Shown here: positions 27,202 to 35,914 of the stretch, piece by piece
How positions within the stretch are numbered: the first letter of the stretch is position 1
How the letters are laid out: every line of letters starts with the position of its first letter
Assembly: GCF_900167015.1 (NCBI RefSeq)
Contig: NZ_FUXX01000004.1
Coordinates: 49,759-113,758, forward strand
Direction: 5' to 3'
DNA length: 64,000 nucleotides
Origin: Succinivibrio dextrinosolvens DSM 3072
Lineage (GTDB): Bacteria; Pseudomonadota; Gammaproteobacteria; Enterobacterales; Succinivibrionaceae
Made by a program: the position numbers and the translations under genes
The notes under the pieces: generated by a model
Database searches by the model: none
Seen by the model: the letters and a program-made list of their open reading frames with translations, nothing else
What the model was told of the DNA's origin: nothing

Positions 27202-28212
27202 ATGAAAAAACCTGTTTTAGGTCTAACCATGGGAGATCCAGCTGGAATTGGATCTGAAATCATTGTAAAAGCATTATTAGATAAGAAAATGTATGACATT
27301 TCCAGACCAGTAGTGTTTGGTGATGCAAAACAGCTTGAGCGTTTAGCTAAGATAATCAATGCCAATGTTGAAGTTCATGTTATCAAAGAGCCTGGAGAGG
27401 CAGATCCTTCACCAAGCAGAATTGAAGTGATTGACCTTCACAATGTTGCAGCTGACGTTCCTTTTGGAAAGGTTCAGGCTGAATGCGGAAAAGCAGCTTA
27501 TGAGTATATCAAGGCAGCAGTTGACTGTGCAAAGGAACACAAGATCCAGGCTATCGTTACAGCTCCACTGAACAAAGAGGCCTTACATGCAGGCGGCTGC
27601 CCTTACCCAGGTCATACCGAAATCCTTGCAAAACTAACAAATACAAAAGACTACTCAATGCTGCTTGTTGGTAAGAATCTGAGAGTAATCCATGTTTCAA
27701 CCCACATTCAGTTACGTAAGGCTTGCGATGCTGTTCAGAAGGACAGAGTCTACCGTGTAATCAAGCTTGCAGATGAAACCATGAAACTGATGGGCTTTGA
27801 GAACCCTCGCATTGCTGTTGCAGGCTTAAATCCACACTGTGGTGAAAATGGTCTGTTTGGATGGGAAGATGAGAATGAAATCGTTCCTGCTGTTAAAGAC
27901 GCAATCAAGGAAGGAATCAATGTTCAGGGACCAATTGCACCTGATACCGTATTCCACCGTGCAGCAAACAGAAATGAGTTTGATATCGTTGTTGTAATGT
28001 ACCACGACCAGGGACATATTCCTCTGAAAGTATTAGGCTTCAGCTCAGGAGTTAACATCACTGTTGGTCTGCCAATCATCAGAACATCTGTAGATCACGG
28101 TACAGCATTTGAAATTGCAGGTAAAGGTATTGCAGATCCAGAGTCAATGATTGTGGCAATGGAGATCGGTGCTCAGATGGCAAAAGTACGTTTTAAAGAA
28201 GATTTAGTTTAA
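27202..28212 (+). CDS. pdxA2: PdxA2-type 4-phosphoerythronate/threonate dehydrogenase
   Basis: PdxA2 is a paralogue of vitamin B6 PdxA. It oxidises 4-phospho-D-threonate or -erythronate with NAD and releases CO2 and dihydroxyacetone phosphate. The protein has LTMGDPAGIGSEI, TAPLNKEALHAGG, PGHTEILAKLT and VMYHDQGHIPLKVLGF, the last two with metal-binding histidines. At 336 residues it matches PdxA/PdxA2. Its adjacency to a DUF1537 kinase is what distinguishes it from biosynthetic PdxA. GGAG lies upstream of the ATG. Confidence 0.92.
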   Translation: MKKPVLGLTMGDPAGIGSEIIVKALLDKKMYDISRPVVFGDAKQLERLAKIINANVEVHVIKEPGEADPSPSRIEVIDLHNVAADVPFGKVQAECGKAAYEYIKAAVDCAKEHKIQAIVTAPLNKEALHAGGCPYPGHTEILAKLTNTKDYSMLLVGKNLRVIHVSTHIQLRKACDAVQKDRVYRVIKLADETMKLMGFENPRIAVAGLNPHCGENGLFGWEDENEIVPAVKDAIKEGINVQGPIAPDTVFHRAANRNEFDIVVVMYHDQGHIPLKVLGFSSGVNITVGLPIIRTSVDHGTAFEIAGKGIADPESMIVAMEIGAQMAKVRFKEDLV

Positions 28213-28228
28213 TTTGGAGATACAGAGA

Positions 28229-29107
28229 ATGTTCAAGCCATACGGAATTATTACCCCAGTATTAACCGCTTTAGATGACAATGAGAACTTCAATGAGACT
28301 GAATACAAGAATTTCATTGATCATCTAATCAAGTCAGGCGTTCATGGTATTTTCTCTTTAGGAACCAACGGCGAATTCTATGCTTTCAACTCTGAAGAAA
28401 AACTGCGTATCATTAAAGCTGGTATTGAAGCTGTAGACGGACGTGTTCCCTTCTATGCAGGTACAGGCTGTATCACAACCAAGGAAACAGTTGAGCTTAC
28501 CCGTGAGGTTTCATCATTAAAGGGAATCGACTGTCTGTCAGTTATTTCTCCATACTTCACTGCAATAAAGCAGGATGATCTGATAAGACATTACAATTCT
28601 GTTGCAGAATGTACAGATCTACCAATCCTTCTTTATAACATTCCAGCTCGTACCGGAAATAACATTGATTACAAGACAGTAAAGACTCTTGCAGCTCATA
28701 AGAATATCATCGGAATCAAGGACAGCTCAGGTAACTTTGACAATACCTTAAAGTACATCGAGAACACTGATCCTCGCCTATGTGTATTAGCTGGTTCTGA
28801 CTCATTGATTCTATGGACTCTTAAGGCTGGAGGCAGCGGTGCTATTTCAGGCTGTTCAAACGTATTCCCAGAGTTAATGTCATCAATCTACAACTACTAT
28901 GTAAAGGGAGACTTCGAAAAGGCTAACGAGGCACAGAAGAAGATCCGTCCATTCCGTAACGTAATGCAGATGGGAAATCCAAACAGCGTTGTTAAGAGAG
29001 CTGCTCAATTAAAGGGCTTCAAGGTTGGACCTGCAAGAGCTCCTTCCAATATTGAGAACAAGGAAATCGATAACGCTCTTTTAGAAGTATTCAAGCAGTA
29101 CGAATAA
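28229..29107 (+). CDS. Dihydrodipicolinate synthase/N-acetylneuraminate lyase family aldolase
   Basis: This class I aldolase forms a Schiff base with pyruvate. ATG 28229 (292 residues) is preferred to TTG 28214 because GGAG lies nine bases upstream. Family residues are GTNGE (45-49), catalytic tyrosine in YNIPARTG (Y136) and the Schiff-base lysine in GIKDSSG (K164). The arginine of IPARTG resembles that in DapA, where it binds the carboxylate of the substrate. It is not the housekeeping DapA by context; it probably splits a 2-keto-3-deoxy sugar acid to pyruvate plus an aldehyde. The substrate is unknown. Confidence 0.88.
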   Translation: MFKPYGIITPVLTALDDNENFNETEYKNFIDHLIKSGVHGIFSLGTNGEFYAFNSEEKLRIIKAGIEAVDGRVPFYAGTGCITTKETVELTREVSSLKGIDCLSVISPYFTAIKQDDLIRHYNSVAECTDLPILLYNIPARTGNNIDYKTVKTLAAHKNIIGIKDSSGNFDNTLKYIENTDPRLCVLAGSDSLILWTLKAGGSGAISGCSNVFPELMSSIYNYYVKGDFEKANEAQKKIRPFRNVMQMGNPNSVVKRAAQLKGFKVGPARAPSNIENKEIDNALLEVFKQYE

Positions 29108-29115
29108 CTAAAAAC

Positions 29116-29139
29116 AGGCATAGCCTTAAGGTTATGCCT
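29116..29139 (+). terminator. Intercistronic hairpin before the alcohol dehydrogenase gene
   Basis: AGGCATAGCC (29116-29125) and GGTTATGCCT (29130-29139) form a 10-bp stem with one wobble and loop TTAA. The following bases are A-rich, not T-rich, so it more likely tunes mRNA stability than stops transcription. Confidence 0.5.
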
Positions 29140-29172
29140 TAAAAATAAACAGAGTCCTTACGGGAGTAAAAA

Positions 29173-30339
29173 ATGTCAGTATTTAGTCAGGGATCTATTC
29201 GTAAAATTGTTGGTGGAGAAAACTCTATCGCCGAACTACCAAGTCTAGCAAAAGACCTAAATGCAAAGAATGTAGTTGTTGTAACCGATGCAGGCGTATT
29301 TGCCACCGGTCTTGTAAATAAACCAATTCAGCTATTAAAGGATGCTGGTTTAAATGTAAGCGTCATCAATGATGTTCCTCCAGAGCCTTCTGTTGCCCAG
29401 GTAAATCACATCTACGAGCAGGCAAAGAACTTCTCCTGTGATCTTCTTGTTGCTGTTGGTGGCGGTTCATCAATGGATACTACAAAGCTAGTATCACTGA
29501 TGCTAAAGAACAAATGTACACTTGAAGAGATGGTACGAGGAACCAAGCCTGTCGAAAGAGGTGTACCTACTCTGATGGTACCAACCACTGCCGGCACAGG
29601 TTCAGAGGCTACTCCAAATGCAATCGTTCTGGTTCCAGAAGAGAATCTTAAGGTTGGTATCGTAACTGATCTGATGATTGCAGACTGTGTAATTCTTGAT
29701 CCTGCTATGACCGCAGGTCTTCCTCCTCACATCACAGCAAATACCGGTATAGATGCACTTTGCCACTTAATGGAGTGTTATATTTCAAAGAAGGCTAATC
29801 CACTTTCAGATACCTTTGCTCTACAGGGTATTAAGCTGGTTGCACAGAGTATTCGTGAGTGCTACAAGAACGGTTCAAATCTTAAGGCTCGTGAAAAGAT
29901 GCTGCTTGCCGCATGTTACGGTGGTATCTGTATTGCATCATCATCAACAACAGCTATTCATGCACTATCCTATCCATTAGGAGGCAGATACCACATTCCA
30001 CATGGACTTGCCAACGCTATTCTAATGCCTCTTGTTATGGACGCAAACAAGGATTCATGCCTTGATAAGTACTATGACATGGCTGTTGCAATGGAGCTTG
30101 ATGTAACCGGAAAAACAAAAGAACAGGTTGCAGATATGTTCGTAAAAGAACTGTATGCATTTAACAGTGATCTGAACATCAAGTGCAATCTTCAGGAAAA
30201 GGGGATTTCTGAAGATGTTATTCCAGAGCTGGTTGAAGGAGCATCAAAGGTTACCAGACTTCTTGGCAATAATCCTAAAGCCTTTACACATGAGGAAATG
30301 GCTGAGATATACCGTAAGCTTATTGCCGCAAACAAATAA
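29173..30339 (+). CDS. Iron-containing (group III) alcohol dehydrogenase
   Basis: This NAD(P)-dependent dehydrogenase reduces an aldehyde or oxidises an alcohol in the cytoplasm. It has the dinucleotide motif GGGSSMD (96-102) and PTTAGTGSE, and the four iron ligands are all present: D194, H198, H263 and H277. Length (388) is typical. GGGAG precedes the ATG. It ends the kinase-pdxA2-aldolase operon, so it likely reduces the aldehyde product of the aldolase or a sugar upstream of the kinase. Confidence 0.94.
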   Translation: MSVFSQGSIRKIVGGENSIAELPSLAKDLNAKNVVVVTDAGVFATGLVNKPIQLLKDAGLNVSVINDVPPEPSVAQVNHIYEQAKNFSCDLLVAVGGGSSMDTTKLVSLMLKNKCTLEEMVRGTKPVERGVPTLMVPTTAGTGSEATPNAIVLVPEENLKVGIVTDLMIADCVILDPAMTAGLPPHITANTGIDALCHLMECYISKKANPLSDTFALQGIKLVAQSIRECYKNGSNLKAREKMLLAACYGGICIASSSTTAIHALSYPLGGRYHIPHGLANAILMPLVMDANKDSCLDKYYDMAVAMELDVTGKTKEQVADMFVKELYAFNSDLNIKCNLQEKGISEDVIPELVEGASKVTRLLGNNPKAFTHEEMAEIYRKLIAANK

Positions 30340-30368
30340 CCTTGTAATTGCTACATAGCATAAACAAA

Positions 30369-30410
30369 AAAGGATCGGAGTTCTATTCACCTGCTACGAT
30401 CCTTTCTTTT
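30369..30410. terminator. Bidirectional terminator between alcohol dehydrogenase and dam copy 2
   Basis: AAAGGATCG (30369-30377) pairs with CGATCCTTT (30397-30405). The plus strand continues CTTTT, and the minus strand continues with a run of T, so it serves both convergent genes. Confidence 0.85.
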
Positions 30411-30434
30411 GCTAATAATTTAAAACGCAAAATG

Positions 30435-31250
30435 TTATTTGTAATTTCTTACAATAACCTCATCAACAAAACCACGTTTTTTTCCATCAGAATTAACAAA
30501 CCTTTTCGCGCCGACAATCTTTATATTGTAATCCTTATATAGATCTCTAATAAAAGGAGTTGCGGAGTTTGAAAGCATGAATTTTATGTTCATAGAATCC
30601 AGCTTGTCACAGAAAGCTTTCAAATCGCACTGATCTTCACGGAAAAAGTTATGTCTTGAATAACTTGTAAATGAGGTGGTTGATATCGGATCGTATGGAG
30701 GATCAAGATAAACAAAGGAATCAGAGTCAAGGTAACTGATAACCTCTGAATAATGTCCGTTTAAAAAGACAATCCTGTTTGTATTGAAGTAAATACTTAA
30801 ATCTCTGATTGCCTCAACATTAGGACGAAAATCTCGCTTGTATTTTCCGTAAGGGACATTAAAAAGACCTTTACGGTTGACTCTGTAAAGACCGTTATAC
30901 CCCATTCGATTTAAATAATAGGTTCTGGCAGCTTTTTTAACTGCAGAGAGTTTTTTGAAAGAATCGACACGATCAAGAGCTCTTATTGAATAATAGAATT
31001 CTTCATCATTAACGTAGGTTAACAATTCAGATATCAGCTCTTCAGGGTAGTCTCTTACAACTTTATAGAAATCAATGAGTTCGGAATTGATGTCGTTTAT
31101 GAAAGCGACATTAGGTTTTAAGTGAAAACAAACGGCTCCACCGCCAAAGAATGGTTCGCAGTAGCTAGAAAAGGATTTTGGGATAAGCGGTACAATGGAA
31201 TTTATTAACTGTCTTTTTCCACCGACCCACTTAAGAGCAGGTTGAATCAT
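30435..31250 (-). CDS. Dam-family DNA adenine-N6 methyltransferase (copy 2)
   Basis: The 271-residue protein has KWVGGK (7-12), SAM motif PFFGGG (33-38), YLNRMGYNGLYRVNRKGLF (112-130) followed by NVPYGKYK, catalytic DPPY (183-186) and the C-terminal RFVNSDGKKRGFVDEVIV. The YLNRxGYNGL and RxxxSxGxxRxxVDE patterns are closer to E. coli Dam than in copy 1, so this may be the functional GATC methylase that replaces dam lost from the damX-rpe locus. It lies alone between two terminators, with no restriction partner. Specificity remains inferred. Confidence 0.9.
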   Translation of the reverse strand: MIQPALKWVGGKRQLINSIVPLIPKSFSSYCEPFFGGGAVCFHLKPNVAFINDINSELIDFYKVVRDYPEELISELLTYVNDEEFYYSIRALDRVDSFKKLSAVKKAARTYYLNRMGYNGLYRVNRKGLFNVPYGKYKRDFRPNVEAIRDLSIYFNTNRIVFLNGHYSEVISYLDSDSFVYLDPPYDPISTTSFTSYSRHNFFREDQCDLKAFCDKLDSMNIKFMLSNSATPFIRDLYKDYNIKIVGAKRFVNSDGKKRGFVDEVIVRNYK

Positions 31251-31265
31251 TACTTAAAACACATT

Positions 31266-31293
31266 AAAAAACGGAGAACAAGTCTCCGTTTTT
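31266..31293 (-). terminator. Rho-independent terminator after rplI
   Basis: ACGGAGA (31271-31277) and TCTCCGT (31283-31289) pair around a 5-base loop, with A-runs and T-runs on both sides. On the minus strand the stem is followed by six T, ending the rpsF-rpsR-rplI operon; it may also work on the other strand. Confidence 0.88.
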
Positions 31294-31311
31294 ATTTAGA
31301 ACGAAAAACTA

Positions 31312-31764
31312 TTACTTCTCTGGAACGATAGAAACAGTAATTTCGGTCTTAACATCAGCGTGAAGCTGAATTTCGATCTGGTAATCACCAACTGAACGTA
31401 GAACACCGTCTGGAAGACGAACTTCTGACTTGTGTAACTCTACACCAGCTTTTGATGCAGCTTCAGCAATATCGCGAGTACCAACTGAACCGAATAGCTT
31501 GCCCTCGTCGCCAGCCTGAGCAGCGATTTCGAACTTGCCAATCTGGTTTAACTTCTCAGCACGATCCTGAGCAGCCTTTAACTCAGCAGCAATCTTAGCC
31601 TCAAACTGAGCACGCTCAGCTTCGAACTTAGCTAGGTTCTCTTTAGTTGCTAAAACAGCCTTCTTTAAAGGTAACAGGTAGTTACGAGCATAACCATTCT
31701 TAACCTTAACCTTGTCACCTAGACCGCCTAGACGGCCAATTTTGTCTAATAGAATAACTTCCAT
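31312..31764 (-). CDS. rplI: 50S ribosomal protein L9
   Basis: L9 binds 23S rRNA near the L1 stalk and spans ribosomes in polysomes. The N-terminal [20 protein letters not shown] and [14 protein letters not shown] are the signature; a long helix ([19 protein letters not shown]) joins it to the C-terminal domain. The length of 150 residues is standard. It is the last gene of the operon. Confidence 0.99.
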   Translation of the reverse strand: MEVILLDKIGRLGGLGDKVKVKNGYARNYLLPLKKAVLATKENLAKFEAERAQFEAKIAAELKAAQDRAEKLNQIGKFEIAAQAGDEGKLFGSVGTRDIAEAASKAGVELHKSEVRLPDGVLRSVGDYQIEIQLHADVKTEITVSIVPEK

Positions 31765-31776
31765 TTTAGCTCCTAA

Positions 31777-32007
31777 TTAGCGGCTTTGTAGGTCAGTGTA
31801 TGGTAATAGAGCTAAGAAGCGAGCACGCTTGATAGCAGTAGCTAGCTGACGCTGATACTTAGCACTGGTACCTGTGATGCGGCTTGGAACAATCTTACCT
31901 GACTCGGTAACATAGTTCTTTAATAAAGCAACATCTTTGTAATCAATCTCGGTAACGCCTTCTGCAGTGAAACGGCAGAACTTACGACGGTGATAGTAAT
32001 GAGCCAT
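31777..32007 (-). CDS. rpsR: 30S ribosomal protein S18
   Basis: The 76-residue S18 pairs with S6 on the small subunit platform. [36 protein letters not shown] and [20 protein letters not shown] are typical. It starts only 11 bases after the rpsF stop, so priB, which lies between them in enterobacteria, is absent. Confidence 0.99.
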   Translation of the reverse strand: MAHYYHRRKFCRFTAEGVTEIDYKDVALLKNYVTESGKIVPSRITGTSAKYQRQLATAIKRARFLALLPYTDLQSR

Positions 32008-32018
32008 GATTAATCCCC

Positions 32019-32423
32019 TTATTCTGCATCTACTGAAGCTTCAGCATCTGCATCATCTTCAATCTTCTGTGAAGAAATTTCTTCATCACGTACGCGGCGG
32101 TCATCACGAGCCTTCATCATAGGAGACTGCTCAGTAATTGGCTCATTGGTACGAATGATTAAATTACGGATAATAGCATCATTGAAACGGAAGGTGTTCT
32201 CGATTGAATCGATAACTTCCTGATCAGCTTCAACGTTCATAAGAACATAAGTTGCCTTGTGTACTTTCTGGATTGGGTAAGCCAGCTGACGACGGCCCCA
32301 GTTCTCTAAACGGTGAACCTTACCACCTGATTTCTCGATCTCGCCCTTGTAGCGCTCGATCATACCTGGAACCTGATCAGTCTGATCTGGGTGAACCAGG
32401 AATACAATTTCGTAGTTACGCAT
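32019..32423 (-). CDS. rpsF: 30S ribosomal protein S6
   Basis: S6 binds the central domain of 16S rRNA with S18. [25 protein letters not shown] and [22 protein letters not shown] are family signatures. The acidic C-terminal tail ([13 protein letters not shown]) is in keeping with S6, which is glutamylated by RimK in E. coli, though a poly-Glu end is not seen here. It is first in the operon and preceded by a structured leader and a sigma-70 type promoter. Confidence 0.98.
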   Translation of the reverse strand: MRNYEIVFLVHPDQTDQVPGMIERYKGEIEKSGGKVHRLENWGRRQLAYPIQKVHKATYVLMNVEADQEVIDSIENTFRFNDAIIRNLIIRTNEPITEQSPMMKARDDRRVRDEEISSQKIEDDADAEASVDAE

Positions 32424-32511
32424 TAAAATGCCCCTTACGGTAAAAATCTGATAAATCAGTCAATTATCAGACAAGGAGACCAATGTGAATATATTATCCA
32501 CATGACTGAGT
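32424..32511 (-). promoter_or_regulatory. Structured 5' leader of rpsF-rpsR-rplI with exclusive hairpins
   Basis: On the minus strand TCTGATAA (32471-32464) and TTATCAGA (32454-32447) form an 8-bp hairpin followed by TTTTTA. Its loop contains TGACTGA (32462-32456), which is fully complementary to TCAGTCA (32509-32503) near the 5' end. The two pairings overlap, as expected for a switch or a pseudoknot. A third hairpin TGTG/CACA lies between. Many bacteria control this operon through S6:S18 binding to the rpsF leader; whether this one matches that known motif was not confirmed. Confidence 0.55.
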
Positions 32512-32517
32512 GCGGTT

Positions 32518-32545
32518 ATTATACGCTTTTTGTGCGATTTATCAA
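32518..32545 (-). promoter_or_regulatory. Sigma-70 promoter of rpsF operon
   Basis: On the minus strand TTGATA (32545-32540) and TATAAT (32523-32518) are separated by 16 bases, a near-consensus promoter. Transcription would start near 32511, giving a leader of about 88 bases. Confidence 0.75.
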
Positions 32546-32568
32546 GAAAAATCAGAAAGATTGAAGGG

Positions 32569-32600
32569 TTGCTATCGTATCTGATTGAATACGATAGCAA
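32569..32600 (-). terminator. 12-bp hairpin downstream of rlmB
   Basis: TTGCTATCGTAT (32569-32580) and ATACGATAGCAA (32589-32600) pair perfectly around an 8-base loop, 16 bases past the rlmB stop. Neither strand has a T-run after it, so it may be an mRNA-end stabiliser or part of Rho-dependent termination. Confidence 0.55.
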
Positions 32601-32615
32601 AAAAGAATGTTTACT

Positions 32616-33389
32616 CTATTTTACAGAAAGCTGACGAACAACTTCGTACATAGCAATGCCTGCAGCAACAGAAACATTTAGAGACTCAACGCCCTTCGCC
32701 ATAGGAATCTTAACAATAGCGTCACACTTCTCGCGTGTCAGATGACGCATACCGCTTTCCTCAGAGCCCATTACAAGAGCAGTGGCCTTCTGGAAGTCGT
32801 AATCATAGATTGTATCTGTAGCCTCACCAGCCATGCCAACAACCTCAACATTAAACTCCTGTAATAGTTCAATGGTTCTTGCAAGATTGGTTACAGCAAC
32901 AAAAGGAACATGCTCTGCGGCACCATCAGCGGTCTTTCTGGCAACAGGAGTTAATGATGCAGACTTGTCCTTAGGAACAATAACGGCTGCGGCACCTGCA
33001 GCCCATGCAGAACGCATTGCAGCACCAAGATTTCTTGGATCGGTAACACCATCTAGGATTAGATAAAGCTGTCTCTGACCTTCAAGATCCTTGAGTAGAG
33101 TCTCCAGGAATCTCTCATCCTTTGGAGGAGTAGCGATAACCTCAAGCACAATTCCCTGATGAACTCCGTTGTCAGTCTTCTCGTCTAAGGAATGACGCAT
33201 TGCAACCTGTGCCTTAATACCGATCTGAGATAACATCTGCTCAATCTGACGAATGCGCTTGTCATCTTCACGACCTTTAACTACCCATGCTGCAGTAATT
33301 TTGTCAGGATTTGACTGAATTGCGGTTGTAGCTGCATTAATACCATAGATGATTTCTCTGGTATTTGCCTTTTTCTTATTTACGTACAT
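32616..33389 (-). CDS. rlmB: 23S rRNA (guanosine2251-2'-O) methyltransferase
   Basis: RlmB methylates the ribose of G2251 in the peptidyl-transferase P loop. The N-terminal substrate-binding part has IIYGINAATTAIQ. The SpoU knot domain shows LDGVTDPRNLGAAMRSAWAAG, LVMGSEESGMRHLTREKCD and IPMAKGVESLNVSVAAGIA. The 257-residue length fits. It follows rnr by eight bases, the usual rnr-rlmB order. Confidence 0.97.
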   Translation of the reverse strand: MYVNKKKANTREIIYGINAATTAIQSNPDKITAAWVVKGREDDKRIRQIEQMLSQIGIKAQVAMRHSLDEKTDNGVHQGIVLEVIATPPKDERFLETLLKDLEGQRQLYLILDGVTDPRNLGAAMRSAWAAGAAAVIVPKDKSASLTPVARKTADGAAEHVPFVAVTNLARTIELLQEFNVEVVGMAGEATDTIYDYDFQKATALVMGSEESGMRHLTREKCDAIVKIPMAKGVESLNVSVAAGIAMYEVVRQLSVK

Positions 33390-33397
33390 ATAAACTT

Positions 33398-35914
33398 TTA
33401 ACCTTTTTTACTCTTTTTATTCGATTTCTTTGAGAACTTAATCTTTTTCATATCAATTGCTGAATCATATGGATCACTTATATATTCCTTTCCAATTGAA
33501 AAAGACTGTTTTTTGTTTCTCAAAACAATATCCTGTTCTGAAGGATCTTTGCCCTTTGATATGTCTGAAAGATTCTTGAATATTTTTTCTTTATCATTTT
33601 TTGGTGCATTTTGAACAATTTTCTGTCTATTTGCAACTATTGCATCTCTTTCTTTTTTAAGAGCATTGATCTGGGCTTTACTCATATTGGCAAGCATCAG
33701 GTTGATCTTATGCTCTTCATGATTAATATCAGCAACCACAACCTTAACTTTCTTACCGATTGCGTAAGATTCTCCTCTATTGGAAGTTAAAGTCTGGGTT
33801 CGTTCATCAAAGACCATATAGGAATTAAAGTTTCCAATATAAATCATTCCATCGATACCAAAATCATCGATTCTTACAAACACACCAAAACTTGTTACTG
33901 CAGTTACGGTACCTTCAACAGTTTCACCGATGAATTTCTCCATATAGATACATGCTAAAGCAGCATCAACCTCGTGCTCTGCCATATCTGCTGCGATTTC
34001 TCTATCTGTACACTTTACACCCAAAGCAACTAGCTCAGCTCTTGTATAAGATCTTGAACCAATCTTACCCCATGATCTTTTCTCTTCTTTTTCAAGAAGA
34101 TATTTGATAACACGGTGTAACTGAAGATCAGCATAACGACGAATAGGAGAAGTAAAGTGAGCATATTTCTCCAGTGCCAGACCAAAATGACCGATGTTCT
34201 CTGGAGTATATTCTGCCTTGGACATACTTCTTAGAATCAGTTCATTGATAATCTTTGCATCAACACGATGTGCAACTGAATCTGCAAGCTTCATGTAATC
34301 TTTGGAGGTTGGCTCCTTTCCGCCAGGTAAAGACAGACCGAATCTTGCCAGCTGGGTAACTAAAAGCCCCAGTTTCTTCTCTGTTGGCTTGGCATGAACA
34401 CGGTACAGAGTCTGAGCATTCTTGGATGCCACAAAGCAGGCTGCGGCAACATTAGCTGCGATCATGCACTCTTCAATAACCTTATGGGCATCATTTCTCT
34501 CAAGAGGCTTGATTCCCTCAATTTCCATGTCCTCATTAAACACGAAATGAAGCTCTTCTGACTCGACAGAAACACCTCCACGGTTGATTCTGTCTTTCTT
34601 GAAAGCAAGATACAGGTTATGAAGTTCTTTAACATCCTCTACTACGCTTTCATGCTCTTCAAACTGAACAGTACCCTTCTCCATCATCTGCCATGCTTCG
34701 GTATATGTCAGTCTGGCATGTGATCTCATAACCGCAGGATAGAATTTGTATGATGTAATCTTACCCTGGTGAGAGATTTCCATTTCAGCTGTCATACATA
34801 ATCTGTCAACATTTGGGTTTAGAGAGCAGATTCCATTTGAAAGCTTTTCAGGAAGCATTGGAATTACAAAATTAGGGAAGTAACAGCTGTTGCAGCGGTT
34901 TACAGCTTCCTTATCTAAAAGAGTATTAGGCTTTACATAAGTAGAAACATCGGCAATGCTTACCCATAGGCGCCAGCCCTTACCCTCTTTTCTACAGTAA
35001 ACTGCATCATCAAAGTCTCGAGCATCCTCGCCATCGATGGTTACAAGAGGCAGCTCACGCAGATCAACTCTGCCCTTGGTATCTTTTTCAGATACAGTAT
35101 CAGGAATTCTTGAAAGGGATTTTAAAAGATTCTGAGGCCATACATTAGGAATATCGTTTCTTAACACAGCCATAACAATGATGTTATTAAGATTGCCGAT
35201 ATCCTTTACCACTTCCCTGGTCTTGATTTCAAAGCCAGAAGTATCTCTTTTGACAATCTGGGCAATAACAACGTCACCAGATGTTGCCTCCCCCAGAGAT
35301 TCCTTTGAATTAAAGAAGAACTTCAACTGCTTAAGATTTGGTTCATCAGGAGAAAATCCTACCTTTTTCCCTGACAGAGGAATTACTCTTCCTAATACAC
35401 ACTGTCTTACCTTGGTAATGTTTCTGATATAAGCAACATCACCAGATTTTGAAACCACAGCCTCAACTTCATCGTTTGGCAGCAGAACAAAATCAGAATT
35501 AAGTCTGTACTGTTTTCCTGTCTCATCTGCTACGCAGTAGTTGTAGAACTTTTCCCCCATTTCAACAGACATGGCAGGATCTTCTACACAAAAGACTTTT
35601 GATTTAAAAATCATCAGATCATTTGGAGCTGTATAAGAACTGCCCTTGCCTAATGGAATCAGACTTCCTTTATCCACGAGATCCTTTAAGCACTCTGAAT
35701 AGTCCTTTTCAGAATAACGGGAAATATCGCCTTTAAAACCGACTTCTCCCATTAAATAGGAGCATACTCCTAGATTTGATTTATTTGAAAAATCAAGATG
35801 GTATAGAGCTGCAACAACATATAGGGCAACTCTGAAATCTGCTTCTATTTTTCCTTTTGGAGCATTCTTCAATGCTAAAAGTGAGTTAATTCTTTTTTTA
35901 TCGTTTGTATTCAT
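33398..35914 (-). CDS. rnr: Ribonuclease R
   Basis: RNase R is a processive 3'-5' exoribonuclease that degrades structured RNA and takes part in trans-translation quality control. The RNB domain shows ITIDGEDARDFDDAVYC with catalytic aspartates, and HFTSPIRRYADLQLHR. A C-terminal S1 domain (VEGTVTAVTSFGVFVRIDDFGIDGMIYI) is followed by a basic tail ending KKSNKKSKKG. At 838 residues it is close to E. coli (813). The 5' region at 35915-36207 holds two weak hairpins (CTCTACC/GGTAGAG at 35934-35972 and TTACTAC/GTAGTAA at 36007-36029) and no gene. Confidence 0.97.
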   Translation of the reverse strand: MNTNDKKRINSLLALKNAPKGKIEADFRVALYVVAALYHLDFSNKSNLGVCSYLMGEVGFKGDISRYSEKDYSECLKDLVDKGSLIPLGKGSSYTAPNDLMIFKSKVFCVEDPAMSVEMGEKFYNYCVADETGKQYRLNSDFVLLPNDEVEAVVSKSGDVAYIRNITKVRQCVLGRVIPLSGKKVGFSPDEPNLKQLKFFFNSKESLGEATSGDVVIAQIVKRDTSGFEIKTREVVKDIGNLNNIIVMAVLRNDIPNVWPQNLLKSLSRIPDTVSEKDTKGRVDLRELPLVTIDGEDARDFDDAVYCRKEGKGWRLWVSIADVSTYVKPNTLLDKEAVNRCNSCYFPNFVIPMLPEKLSNGICSLNPNVDRLCMTAEMEISHQGKITSYKFYPAVMRSHARLTYTEAWQMMEKGTVQFEEHESVVEDVKELHNLYLAFKKDRINRGGVSVESEELHFVFNEDMEIEGIKPLERNDAHKVIEECMIAANVAAACFVASKNAQTLYRVHAKPTEKKLGLLVTQLARFGLSLPGGKEPTSKDYMKLADSVAHRVDAKIINELILRSMSKAEYTPENIGHFGLALEKYAHFTSPIRRYADLQLHRVIKYLLEKEEKRSWGKIGSRSYTRAELVALGVKCTDREIAADMAEHEVDAALACIYMEKFIGETVEGTVTAVTSFGVFVRIDDFGIDGMIYIGNFNSYMVFDERTQTLTSNRGESYAIGKKVKVVVADINHEEHKINLMLANMSKAQINALKKERDAIVANRQKIVQNAPKNDKEKIFKNLSDISKGKDPSEQDIVLRNKKQSFSIGKEYISDPYDSAIDMKKIKFSKKSNKKSKKG

